Part shown: piece after piece, positions 25,685-33,287 of the stretch | Layout of the letters: each line of letters starts with the position of its first letter | How positions within the stretch are numbered: position 1 is the stretch's first letter | Source of the DNA: Paraburkholderia susongensis | GTDB taxonomy: Bacteria > Pseudomonadota > Gammaproteobacteria > Burkholderiales > Burkholderiaceae | Direction: 5' to 3' | DNA length: 64,000 bases | Assembly (NCBI RefSeq): GCF_900177725.1 | Contig: NZ_FXAT01000017.1 | Span: 95,245-159,244 of the forward strand | Notes under the pieces: generated by a model | Databases searched by the model: none | Told to the model about the DNA's origin: nothing | What the model saw: the letters and a program-made list of their open reading frames with translations, nothing else | Position numbers and translations under genes: made by a program

Positions 25685-25690
25685 CGGCGC

Positions 25691-25705
25691 AACGCTCGAC
25701 GAGCG
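25691..25705. repeat. Short inverted repeat between ATPase and binding-protein genes
   Basis: ACGCTCG and CGAGCGT flank a single A, 7 bases after the ATPase stop. It could fold into a small intercistronic hairpin. It has no T run and is a weak signal. Confidence 0.35.
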
Positions 25706-25751
25706 TCACGTCATGATGGAAAGCACATTCAACAAAGGAGACCGCAGCACT

Positions 25752-26546
25752 ATGAGACAAACCAGGTCGCTCGTTCTGGCCGCGTTGGCCGCCTGCCTCG
25801 TGAACGCCGGCATCGGCGTCGCGCACGCCGACGCGCTCGACGACGTCACCCAAAGCAAGACCCTGCGCATCGCGACCGATCTCGCGATTCCGCCCTCGGG
25901 CATGATGGACGCCAACATGAAGCCGGTCGGCTCGGACGTCGAGACCGCGCAATTGCTCGCGAAGGACTGGGACATGAAGCTCGAGTTCGTGCAGACCACC
26001 GGCGCGACGCGTATTCCCAATCTGCAGACCGGCAAGGCGGACATCGCCATTTCCACGCTTTCGGTGACGCCCGAGCGCGCCCAGGTGATCGACTTCTCGA
26101 AGCCGTATGCGGTGCTGGAGTCCGTCATCGCCGGACGCAAGGACGTGGCGGTGAAGAGCATCGACGATCTGAAGGGCCACACCGTATGCGTCACGCGCGG
26201 CACGACGCAGGACGTCGAGCTCACCCGCATCTCGCGCGACAAGGGCTTCCAGATCGCCCGCTACGACGACGACGCGACCGACGTGACGGCCGCCGTCAGC
26301 GGCCAGTGCGAACTGATCGCCACGTCGCTCACGCTCGTCAACCAGATCACGCAGAAGGCGCCGGACCGTCCGTTCGAAAAGAAGGTAACGCTGCACGTGT
26401 TCGATCTCGCAATCGGCGTGAAGAAGGGCGAAAGCCGGCTGCTCGCGAAGCTCAACGAATGGATCGACACGAATCTGAAGAACGGCAAGCTCAATTCGAT
26501 CTACAAGAAATATCACCACAGCGAGTTGCCGCCGCAGATGCGCTGA
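25752..26546 (+). CDS. ABC transporter periplasmic substrate-binding protein (family 3)
   Basis: The 264-residue protein has a signal peptide (RQTRSLVLAALAACLVNAGI, cleavage after AHA) and the family-3 solute-binding pattern: SKTLRIATDLAIPPSGMMDA, LQTGKADIAISTLSVTPERA and DLKGHTVCVTRGTTQDVELT. The start at 25752 is favoured over an upstream ATG at 25713 because AAAGGAG lies 11 bases before it. It delivers the substrate to the permeases encoded upstream. Unlike most members it sits beside a hydroxyacid dehydrogenase and a sugar-phosphate isomerase, so the ligand may be a sugar acid rather than an amino acid (inference). Confidence 0.93.
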   Translation: MRQTRSLVLAALAACLVNAGIGVAHADALDDVTQSKTLRIATDLAIPPSGMMDANMKPVGSDVETAQLLAKDWDMKLEFVQTTGATRIPNLQTGKADIAISTLSVTPERAQVIDFSKPYAVLESVIAGRKDVAVKSIDDLKGHTVCVTRGTTQDVELTRISRDKGFQIARYDDDATDVTAAVSGQCELIATSLTLVNQITQKAPDRPFEKKVTLHVFDLAIGVKKGESRLLAKLNEWIDTNLKNGKLNSIYKKYHHSELPPQMR

Positions 26547-26565
26547 TGCAACGCGTAACACCCAC

Positions 26566-26584
26566 GGCGCGCACATGGCGCGCC
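26566..26584. repeat. Intercistronic hairpin after the binding-protein gene
   Basis: GGCGCGC and GCGCGCC form a 7-base-pair GC stem around ACATG, 19 bases after the binding-protein stop. A hairpin there can protect the upstream message and raise binding-protein levels relative to downstream genes. Confidence 0.4.
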
Positions 26585-26616
26585 TCCACATACCAATTCA
26601 CAACAGGGAGTTTCGG

Positions 26617-27069
26617 ATGCGTATCGTAATCGGCTCGGATCACGCGGGCTGGTCGCTGAAGGCGGCAGTGATCGGCCATATCAAATCGCTCGGTCATGAC
26701 GTGATCGATATCGGCGGCTTCAACGACACGCCGGTGGATTTTCCAGACATCGCGCAGATGCTGACCAGCGAAGTGCTGGCAGGACACGCCGAGCGCGGCA
26801 TCATGGTATGCGGCACCGGCGTCGGCGCATCGATCGCCGCGAACAAGATTCGCGGCATCCGCGCGGCGGTGTGTCATGACGTGCATTCGGCGCATCAGTC
26901 GGTCGAGCATGACGACGTCAATGTCATGTGCCTCGGTGCGCAGATTATCGGCGCGTGGCTCGCGATCGACCTGATCGATGCGTTTCTCGGCGCTCAGTTT
27001 TCCACCGATGTGGACTTCCGCCGGCGCGTCGAAAAACTCAATGCGCTCGAACAAGGCCTCAATGGTTGA
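26617..27069 (+). CDS. rpiB: Ribose-5-phosphate isomerase B (RpiB/LacAB family)
   Basis: The 150-residue protein starts MRIVIGSDHAGWSLKAAVIG and holds the catalytic cysteine C65 in MVCGTGVGASIAANK and the HSAHQSVEHDDVNVMCLGA segment. RpiB interconverts ribose-5-phosphate and ribulose-5-phosphate; relatives isomerise allose-, erythrulose- or galactose-6-phosphate. The ATG at 26617 is preceded by CAGGGAG; an upstream in-frame ATG at 26575 adds non-conserved residues. It is the last intact gene of the run and is followed by a ribokinase stump, so the local sugar pathway has lost its kinase. Confidence 0.92.
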   Translation: MRIVIGSDHAGWSLKAAVIGHIKSLGHDVIDIGGFNDTPVDFPDIAQMLTSEVLAGHAERGIMVCGTGVGASIAANKIRGIRAAVCHDVHSAHQSVEHDDVNVMCLGAQIIGAWLAIDLIDAFLGAQFSTDVDFRRRVEKLNALEQGLNG

Positions 27070-27081
27070 GGGCACACGCAA

Positions 27082-27222
27082 ATGAAGTCAGGTCACGTCG
27101 CCGTGCTGGGCAGCGTCAACACGGATCTCGTCCTGCGCTGCGCCGCATCGATCAGCGTAACCCGGCACGGCGCTATGGCTTCGCTTCCGCATGCCAGGGA
27201 GATGAGCGCGGGGCCGGTTTGA
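27082..27222 (+). pseudogene. Ribokinase (PfkB family) gene remnant, truncated after about 22 codons
   Basis: The frame starting at the ATG 12 bases after the rpiB stop reads MKSGHVAVLGSVNTDLVLRC, an unmistakable ribokinase N-terminus with the GSVNTDL substrate-binding strand. It then loses similarity (AASISVTRHGAMASLPHARE) and stops after 46 residues. The rest of a normal 300-residue ribokinase, including the GAGD motif, is absent. A transcription terminator follows 40 bases later. A deletion that fused the 5' end to other sequence is the simplest explanation. Confidence 0.75.
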
Positions 27223-27262
27223 TCGGCTGAAAGCATTTGTTAGGACGCCGGAAAGTGTGAAG

Positions 27263-27294
27263 AAAGGGGTTCCGAATTTCGGAACCCCTTTTTG
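27263..27294 (+). terminator. Rho-independent terminator of the FadR-ABC-rpiB run
   Basis: AAAGGGGTTCCGAA and TTCGGAACCCCTTT form a perfect long stem with a minimal loop, followed by more T. The flanking A and T tracts make it usable in both directions. It ends the plus-strand transcript from the rpiB/ribokinase-remnant side. Confidence 0.85.
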
Positions 27295-27592
27295 TTTGAC
27301 GCGAAGCTCGAACTGAATTTAGTTGGATGCGATGACGCTTCACATTCCGCTTCACATGCTGCTTCACATTCGTCCGCCTGGGACGTCGACAAAATCCTCT
27401 TTTGCGAATTCAGTTCCTGTCTGCGGATTCCCGCCCGATTCAGGCAGTCACCGCCCGTTGGCGGGCCAGCGCACAGAGCGGGCTTTCGCGTGGCGATAGT
27501 CTCGTTTCAACCGGGGCGAATCCGTTTCCCGGAGAGTGGCATGTCGTTTGTGACAGGTCGGCTTTCACACCAAATCAATAACGAGAACTATC
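27295..27592. other. Gene-poor stretch after the terminator
   Basis: No convincing gene is seen. A 127-codon open frame beginning at 27292 starts inside the terminator T tract and has no family features. GCTTCACAT repeats at 27340-27372 (CGCTTCACATGCTGCTTCACATTCG) are the only internal structure noticed. Confidence 0.4.
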
Positions 27593-27802
27593 ATGCGATC
27601 CGACGACACTGCCGTGGAGTTTGCACAGCCTCAACCCTTGGCGAGCGCGCCGCTCGACGGCGCCGGCAAAGATAGGCCGCAACGTCTGGCGCGAACGCTG
27701 ACGCGGGTCGCTTTCTGCTTTGCGTGGTTCTTCGGACTGGAGCCGTTTCTGGCGGCACCGGCCGACGACGCACCGGCTCGGCACTCGCAACGCAGCCCAT
27801 AA
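27593..27802 (+). CDS. Possible small protein of unknown function
   Basis: A 69-codon frame encodes a hydrophilic start, a basic stretch DRPQRLARTLTR and one hydrophobic segment VAFCFAWFFGLEPFLAAP near residues 38-55, then a polar end. This could be a single-pass membrane protein. The upstream region lacks a clear ribosome binding site, and the antisense frame is also open. I do not recognise the family. A bidirectional terminator at 28037 lies 235 bases downstream. Treat as tentative. Confidence 0.3.
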   Translation: MRSDDTAVEFAQPQPLASAPLDGAGKDRPQRLARTLTRVAFCFAWFFGLEPFLAAPADDAPARHSQRSP

Positions 27803-28036
27803 GCCGGAATCCGGTGGAATCAGGGAAACTCCCGTGTGAAAAAGGGCGCTGCCGGACCGTTAAATGAAGACGGAATGGCTTATTGATGGATGCCATCCGC
27901 TTTCAGCACGGGTTTTGTCACGCGGCGGCCGGCGCCGCAATTCACCTCCGGGCAGCACCCGTGCTGAAGGCTTCCTCGCGCGTGGTATAGACGCCTTATA
28001 AAGACGCTGATAAAGAGGCACGCCGAAACCGGAATT

Positions 28037-28063
28037 AAAAAACCGCCTTGAAGGCGGTTTTTT
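28037..28063. terminator. Bidirectional rho-independent terminator
   Basis: AAAAAACCGCCTT, a G, then AAGGCGGTTTTTT make a GC-core hairpin with A tract before and T tract after. It could stop transcripts coming from either side, for example from the small frame at 27593. Confidence 0.75.
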
Positions 28064-28722
28064 ATTGGCGGCCGTACGTGGATCCGCGCAAGCCGGGACC
28101 GTTGATCTGCCACGCAGACGTGCGGTCATCCGACCGCGGCAAAACAATCCAATCAATCCGATCAATCCAATACGCACGAATAACCGTAGGTGCTTGTGAA
28201 ATAAATCAATCGACCGACGGCAAGTTATCAATTGAACGTTGTCGCAAAAAAGACAGCTCTAACTTCATTAAGTTCCCCGCTCTCGTAAATAAATTCGGAC
28301 CACACCGAAAACGCTTTCTTTAATCGCTTCCTTTTCGGAAAAATTCCCTCGCTTATTTGTTAACGGTTCCGACCCGATTACGTCAGGCGTATTAAAGACC
28401 GTTGCAAACGCGCAACTCAGAATATTGAGACATTGCAAGTTGCTTTTGGCTGAAGCAGGCGATCCGGGGCTGCGATATTGCAATAAACGTCGGAAAAACA
28501 ACGACTTAACCCTATCCTCCTACGGATTGTTGCGGATTTCGAAAAATCCTGTTGCGCAAACTACCTGCGCCGCTATTAGGGTGTCCCCCTACACTCACGC
28601 TTCGCTTTAAGGGTGCCCAGTCGATCCGCACAGTTCGGCCGACAGGGCGGCGGCAGATGGGATGTATCCGCTGCTGAGGCAGGTCCTGCTCCCCCGTGAA
28701 AATTTTTCGAATTGGAGTTTCC
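28064..28722 (+). promoter_or_regulatory. Long AT-richer upstream region of the major porin gene
   Basis: This 660-base region has lower GC than its surroundings and no supported gene. Three TTGCAA elements (28402, 28433, 28478) are present, the last within the palindrome TATTGCAATA (28476-28485). A possible promoter is TTGCGC (28552-28557), 16 bases, then TATTAG (28574-28579). A long untranslated leader and several regulator sites are typical for general porin genes, but no site can be assigned to a named regulator here. Confidence 0.4.
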
Positions 28723-29871
28723 ATGAAAAAGAGTCTCATCGTCGTTGCGGCTGCCGCATCGTTCGCTTCTGTCGCTCACGCACAAAGCAGCGTGACCCTG
28801 TATGGTCTGCTCGACGCAGGTCTGACGTACACCAGCAACGTGGCCGGCAACTCCAAGTGGGCAGCTGGTAGCGGCGGCATCAACCAAAGCATGTTCGGTC
28901 TGCGTGGCTCGGAAGATCTGGGCGGCGGTCTGAAGGCAATCTTCACGTTGGAAAGCGGCTTCAACATCAACAACGGCGGCCTCGGTAACAACGGCGGCAT
29001 CTTCAACCGTCAAGCGTTCGTCGGTCTGTCGAGCGCGCAATTCGGTACCGTCACGCTGGGCCGTCAATACGACGCAGCGCAAGACTACCTCGCACCGCTG
29101 ACCGCAACCGGCAGCTGGGGCGGCACGTACTTCGCTCACCCGTTCAACAACGACAACCTGAACACCAACGGTGGTCTGTCGGTTAACAACTCGATCAAGT
29201 ACTCGAGCGCCAACTACGCTGGCTTCACGTTCGGCGGCACGTACGGCTTCTCGAACCAGGCTGGCGCATTCGCAAACAACCGCCAGTACAGCTTGGGTGC
29301 TGCATACCAGTGGCAAGGCCTGCACCTCGGTGCTGCCTACGCACAGCAGAACAACCCGGCTGCTAACACGTCGGGTGCTTCGGACGGCGTCCTTGCGAAC
29401 ACGGCTGGCGTGTACCCCGCCACTTCGCAATTCCGTCAGCGCCAGTTCGGCGCAGCAGCTTCGTACGGCTTCGGCCCGGCAGTCGTCGGCGTGGCATGGA
29501 CGCAATCGCGCATCGACAACCTGGTCGGCGCGGAAGTGGGTCAGCGTCAAGGCCACACGAACAACTACGAAATCAACGGCAAGTACAACCTGACGCCGGC
29601 TCTCGGCCTGGGCATCGCGTACACGTTCACCGACGCACGCGGCTACGGCATCAATGCTGACGGCAACGACATGAAGACCCGTTACCACCAGATCGGCGCA
29701 CAGGCTGACTACTCGCTGTCGAAGCGCACGGACGTCTACGCTCAGGTCGTGTACCAGCACGCAATGGGCGACGGCGGCGTGGCATCGATCTACAGCGGCG
29801 ACAACACGGTTCCGACCTCGTCGTCGAAGAACCAGACGGCTGCTACGGTCGGTCTGCGTCACCGCTTCTAA
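28723..29871 (+). CDS. General outer-membrane porin, probably highly expressed
   Basis: The 382-residue protein has a signal peptide (MKKSLIVVAAAASFASVAHA) and QSSVTLYGLLDAGLTYTSNV, the signature of Burkholderia OpcP-like trimeric porins. It has LRGSEDLGGGLKAIFTLESG and a C-terminus ending VGLRHRF. Start 28723 is preceded by GGAG; an in-frame ATG 27 bases upstream would disrupt the signal peptide. Codon use is strikingly biased (AAC, GGC, CTG, GCA/GCT) compared with the neighbouring GCG/CGC-rich genes, which fits a very abundant protein. Strong terminators follow. Confidence 0.96.
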   Translation: MKKSLIVVAAAASFASVAHAQSSVTLYGLLDAGLTYTSNVAGNSKWAAGSGGINQSMFGLRGSEDLGGGLKAIFTLESGFNINNGGLGNNGGIFNRQAFVGLSSAQFGTVTLGRQYDAAQDYLAPLTATGSWGGTYFAHPFNNDNLNTNGGLSVNNSIKYSSANYAGFTFGGTYGFSNQAGAFANNRQYSLGAAYQWQGLHLGAAYAQQNNPAANTSGASDGVLANTAGVYPATSQFRQRQFGAAASYGFGPAVVGVAWTQSRIDNLVGAEVGQRQGHTNNYEINGKYNLTPALGLGIAYTFTDARGYGINADGNDMKTRYHQIGAQADYSLSKRTDVYAQVVYQHAMGDGGVASIYSGDNTVPTSSSKNQTAATVGLRHRF

Positions 29872-29906
29872 GCTTCAACAGAAGCAGCCTGTAGCACATG
29901 CAGGAC

Positions 29907-29937
29907 AAAAAGGTGCCGTTCGCGGCACCTTTTTTTT
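29907..29937 (+). terminator. Rho-independent terminator of the porin gene
   Basis: AGGTGCCG, loop TTCG, CGGCACCT and then a run of T form a textbook terminator 36 bases after the porin stop. Confidence 0.9.
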
Positions 29938-29976
29938 ATGCGCTCGCCGATTGTCGAGGCGGCGCAAAACGATGCG

Positions 29977-30016
29977 AAAAACCCGGTATCCGCAGAAACG
30001 GATACCGGGTTTTTTT
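29977..30016. terminator. Second, bidirectional terminator
   Basis: AAAAACCCGGTATCCG, loop CAGAAA and CGGATACCGGGTTTTTTT form a 12-base-pair-core hairpin with A and T tracts. It backs up the porin terminator on the plus strand and would end the minus-strand transcript of the porin remnant at 30020-30240. Confidence 0.85.
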
Positions 30017-30019
30017 GCA

Positions 30020-30240
30020 TCATGCAGGGCTCTCGCGCTGTCGACGAAGCCCGTGTCGTCTTTCGAATGCAGATAGCCGACATACAGCTTCGTCGAACTG
30101 AACGCATAGACCGCGTTCGCATTGAAGATGGTCTGCTTGTGATTGCTGTTGTCGCTGTTCTGCTGCACACCGGCCGCGACCGAGAGCGGGCCCGTCACGT
30201 ACGACAGCGTGAAGCCGTACATATTGCGGTTTTTGACAAT
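30020..30240 (-). pseudogene. Porin gene remnant
   Basis: On the minus strand about 70 codons read as an internal porin piece: IVKNRNMYGFTLSYVTGPLS, VAAGVQQNSDNSNHKQTIFN and VYAFSSTKLYVGYLHSKDD. It has no signal peptide and no C-terminal beta-strand with terminal Phe. Upstream it stops at a TAA near 30249, and downstream it runs into the bidirectional terminator. It is therefore a decayed porin whose original terminator survives. The nearby transposase fragment suggests that an insertion or deletion event removed the rest. Confidence 0.7.
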
Positions 30241-30365
30241 TGCCTCTGTTTACTTGACAAGAATTGACTTTTGCTCGCACTCGCTTCGAGTAGTCTCAAA
30301 ATAATTGCCCTAAACATCATTTACGCAGCGACGCCGGCGCATGTTTTGCACGCGCGCTTTTATGC

Positions 30366-30719
30366 ATGACTATTCCTTCTCCCGAACCCGTCGCGCTCTG
30401 GCCTGTCGTGCAGGATCTAACCGACGAGCAATGGCAGTGCGTCGCGCCGCTCCTGCCTGAAATGCTGAACGAAGGGCCGCGTCGCGGACGTCCGCCGATC
30501 GATATCCGCCACGTGCTGAACAGCGTGATGTGGGTGCTGCACACGCGCGCGCCGTGGGGCGCAATGCCCGGGCACTACGTGCCGTACCAGACCGCGCATC
30601 GTTACTATCTGCGCTGGAAAAAATCCGGTGTGCTGACCGCGATCATGATTGCGCTGTTCAAGACCGACGCGATCCTCGAAATGCGCGCGACGCGCAGGAG
30701 CGGCATGCGCGCGGGTTAG
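30366..30719 (+). CDS. IS5/IS4-type transposase N-terminal domain protein (DUF4096)
   Basis: The 117-residue product matches the N-terminal helix-turn-helix part of IS5-family transposases: LTDEQWQCVAPLLPEMLNEG, RRGRPPIDIRHVLNSVMWVL and APWGAMPGHYVPYQTAHRYY. The DDE catalytic domain is absent and no inverted terminal repeats were recognised, so it is either an IS remnant or a stand-alone DNA-binding derivative. It lies between the porin remnant and the Crp-type gene, marking a likely rearrangement point. Confidence 0.75.
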   Translation: MTIPSPEPVALWPVVQDLTDEQWQCVAPLLPEMLNEGPRRGRPPIDIRHVLNSVMWVLHTRAPWGAMPGHYVPYQTAHRYYLRWKKSGVLTAIMIALFKTDAILEMRATRRSGMRAG

Positions 30720-30743
30720 CCTGATCGCACCCGGCTCGCGCGC

Positions 30744-31493
30744 CTAGATCTGTTCCCGCCCAAACGCGCTCAGACGCTCCAGATCGAGCACGTCGATCTG
30801 GTTGTACGACAGACGCAAAATCTGCAGCTTTTCGAGGTTCTGCAACGCCTGGTTGATCCGCTGGCGCGATACGCCGGCGAGCAGGCCGACTTCTTCCTGC
30901 GAAATGGCGAGCGTGCGGCCCGTGTCCGGATAGAGGTCGGGATTGAACAGTTGCGCGAGCGACTGCGCGACGCGTGCGTCCACGTCGAGCAGCCGGCTGT
31001 TCTGGATCGACGCGATGAATTCCCCCATGCGGTTGTTCAGTTGCCGGATCACGAAGCCCGTGAACGGCAGGCTCGATTCGAGCAACGCATGGAAGGTCGC
31101 GGACGGCACGAACATCACGAGCGAAGGCTGGATCGCCGCCACATCGTATTTGCGCAATTCCCGCTTGATGACGCTGCCTTCGCCGAACCATCCGCCGGGC
31201 GGCACGCCGGAGAGCGTGCAACTGCGACCCGACGCGTTGTAGATGGCGAGCTTGATGAGCCCGGAGTGAACGCCGATCCAATAGTCGGACGGCTCCTGGC
31301 GGCGCGCGATCCACGCGCCGCCTTCCAGATGCTCCGCGTGCGCGGTGGCGAGCACCATCGCCTGATGCTCGGCGGCGAGCGCGCGAAACCACGCGCAATG
31401 CTCGAAGAGCCGCGCGAGGCTGGCGGGCTCGCTGTGCACGGTGCGCTGGGGCGGGCGGGTGTCGGCGCGGACGGTGAGCGGAGCGTCGTTCAT
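30744..31493 (-). CDS. Crp/Fnr-family transcriptional regulator
   Basis: The 249-residue protein has an N-terminal cyclic-nucleotide-type beta-roll (VHSGLIKLAIYNASGRSCTL, GGWFGEGSVIKRELRKYDVA) and a C-terminal winged helix (LAISQEEVGLLAGVSRQRIN, QALQNLEKLQILRLSYNQID). The N-terminal four-cysteine cluster of Fnr is absent, so oxygen sensing via Fe-S is unlikely. It is divergent from the acyl-CoA ligase gene with a perfect palindrome between them and may regulate both. Confidence 0.93.
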   Translation of the reverse strand: MNDAPLTVRADTRPPQRTVHSEPASLARLFEHCAWFRALAAEHQAMVLATAHAEHLEGGAWIARRQEPSDYWIGVHSGLIKLAIYNASGRSCTLSGVPPGGWFGEGSVIKRELRKYDVAAIQPSLVMFVPSATFHALLESSLPFTGFVIRQLNNRMGEFIASIQNSRLLDVDARVAQSLAQLFNPDLYPDTGRTLAISQEEVGLLAGVSRQRINQALQNLEKLQILRLSYNQIDVLDLERLSAFGREQI

Positions 31494-31540
31494 AAGCGGT
31501 CTGGGAGTGGTTCCGGACGGGCCGGTTCGGGAGCGCTACT

Positions 31541-31558
31541 CTGTCATTTGAATGACAG
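31541..31558. promoter_or_regulatory. Crp/Fnr-geometry operator
   Basis: CTGTCATTTGAATGACAG is a perfect inverted repeat with TGTCA-N6-TGACA spacing, the geometry of Crp and Fnr sites but with different half-site bases. It lies 48 bases upstream of the Crp-type gene start and 95 bases upstream of the ligase start. Confidence 0.7.
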
Positions 31559-31595
31559 ACAGTACGCGATGACAATTGCTAGGCTAGGGTCCACG

Positions 31596-31621
31596 AATCA
31601 GAACAGAATCAGAACAATCAG
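31596..31621 (+). repeat. AATCAGAAC direct repeats in the ligase leader
   Basis: AATCAGAAC occurs at 31596 and 31607 and a partial AATCAG at 31616, just before the ribosome binding site of the acyl-CoA ligase gene. The function is unknown; it may be only a slippage product. Confidence 0.4.
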
Positions 31622-31652
31622 CGGCGCGGCTCGCGCCTCAGGAGACGATGCA

Positions 31653-33287
31653 ATGACAAAGCACATGTTCGACGAAGGTCTCGAGCGGCGCGAGGCCAAT
31701 TATGTCCCGCTGACACCGGTCGACTTCCTCGTGCGCGCCGCGCAAGTGTATGGCGAGCGGCTGGCGGTCGTCCATGGGGAGATCCGCCGCACCTGGCGCG
31801 AGACCGACGAACGCGCGCGGCGGCTCGCAAGCGCGCTCGCGCAGGCGGGCGTCGGCCGTGGCGATACGGTCGCCGCGCTGCTGCCCAACATCCCGCCGAT
31901 GATCGAGGCGCACTTCGGCGTGCCGATGGCGGGCGCCGTGCTCAACACGCTCAATACGCGGCTCGACGTCGCGTCGCTGCTGTTCATGCTGCGCCACGGC
32001 GAGGCGAAGGTGCTGATCGTCGACACGGAATACGGCGAGCTTGCGCATCGCGCGGCGCTCGAGTTTCCCGAGCTGCGCATCATCAGCGTGGCTGACGCGC
32101 AGCCCGCCGACGCCGCGCAGTTCATCCGCACGACCGATTACGAAGCGTTCCTGCAAGCCGGCGACCCGGCCTTCGAATGGACTCCGCCCGCCGACGAATG
32201 GGAGGCGATCGCGCTCAACTACACGTCGGGCACGACCGGCGATCCGAAGGGCGTGGTCTATCACCATCGCGGCGCGTATCTGAACGCGCTCAGCAATATC
32301 CTCGAATGGGACATGCCGAAACACGCGGTCTATCTGTGGACGCTGCCGCTGTTCCACTGCAACGGCTGGTGCTTTCCGTGGACCGTGGCCGCGCGCGCGG
32401 GCGTGAACGTCTGTCTGCGCAAATTCGACGCGAAGACCGTGTTCGAGCTGATTCGCCGCGAACACATCACGCACTATTGCGGCGCGCCGATCGTGCAGAA
32501 CGCGCTCGCCAATGCGCCGGCCGAATGGCGCGAGGGCATCACGCATCGCGTCTCGACGATGGTCGCGGGCGCGGCGCCGCCGCCCGCCGTGATCGCGAAG
32601 ATGAAGGAGATCGGCTTCGATCTGACGCACGTGTACGGGCTCACCGAGACCTACGGGCCCGCCGCCGTCTGCGCGAAACAGGACGCGTGGGATGCGCTCG
32701 ACGACAACACGCGCGCCGATCTGACCGCGCGGCAGGGCGTGCGTTATCACCTGCAGGCGGCGGTCGCGGTGCTCGACCCGGACACGCTCGAACCGGTGCC
32801 GGACGACGGCGAAACGCTCGGCGAGATCATGTTTCGCGGCAACATCTGCATGAAGGGCTATCTGAAGAACGAGCGCGCGACCGAAGCGGCTTTTCAGGGC
32901 GGCTGGTTCCATACCGGCGACCTCGGCGTGCGCACGTCCGACGGCTATATCCGCATTCGCGATCGCAGCAAGGACATCATCATTTCGGGCGGCGAGAACA
33001 TTTCGAGCATCGAGGTCGAGGACACGCTGTATCGCCATCCGGCGGTGTCGGTGGCGGCGGTGGTCGCGATGGCCGATCCGAAGTGGGGCGAGGTGCCGTG
33101 CGCGTTCATCGAGCTGAAGGAAGGCGCACAGGCGACCGAGGCGGAAATCATCGCGCACTGCCGGCTGTTTCTGGCCGGCTATAAATTGCCGAAAGCAGTG
33201 CGCTTCGGCGAGTTGCCGAAAACGTCGACGGGGAAAATCCAGAAGTTCGAATTGCGCGCGCGCATCAAGGCGGAGGGCAAGGGCTGA
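31653..33287 (+). CDS. Acyl-CoA synthetase (AMP-forming, long/medium-chain type)
   Basis: The 544-residue enzyme has the adenylation motifs LNYTSGTTGDPKGVVYHHRG, VYGLTETYGP and GWFHTGDLGVRTSDGYIRIR, the hinge DRSKDIIISGGENISSIEVE and the catalytic lysine in LPKTSTGKIQKFELR. It activates a carboxylic acid to acyl-CoA with ATP. The frame is open upstream for 700 bases, but that is antisense to the Crp-type gene; ATG at 31653 with CAGGAGACG is the start. It resembles proteins annotated as AMP-binding acyl-CoA synthetases near alkK and DMSP-lyase-type ligases. Substrate not assigned. Confidence 0.94.
   Translation: MTKHMFDEGLERREANYVPLTPVDFLVRAAQVYGERLAVVHGEIRRTWRETDERARRLASALAQAGVGRGDTVAALLPNIPPMIEAHFGVPMAGAVLNTLNTRLDVASLLFMLRHGEAKVLIVDTEYGELAHRAALEFPELRIISVADAQPADAAQFIRTTDYEAFLQAGDPAFEWTPPADEWEAIALNYTSGTTGDPKGVVYHHRGAYLNALSNILEWDMPKHAVYLWTLPLFHCNGWCFPWTVAARAGVNVCLRKFDAKTVFELIRREHITHYCGAPIVQNALANAPAEWREGITHRVSTMVAGAAPPPAVIAKMKEIGFDLTHVYGLTETYGPAAVCAKQDAWDALDDNTRADLTARQGVRYHLQAAVAVLDPDTLEPVPDDGETLGEIMFRGNICMKGYLKNERATEAAFQGGWFHTGDLGVRTSDGYIRIRDRSKDIIISGGENISSIEVEDTLYRHPAVSVAAVVAMADPKWGEVPCAFIELKEGAQATEAEIIAHCRLFLAGYKLPKAVRFGELPKTSTGKIQKFELRARIKAEGKG

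Noticed and set aside
27292..27675. A 127-codon frame after the rpiB-side terminator
   Set aside because: It starts in the terminator T tract, lacks a ribosome binding site and any recognisable motif.
30951..31652. N-terminal extension of the acyl-CoA ligase frame
   Set aside because: It is antisense to the Crp-type gene and passes the divergent promoter and operator; the ATG at 31653 has a ribosome binding site and the family N-terminus.
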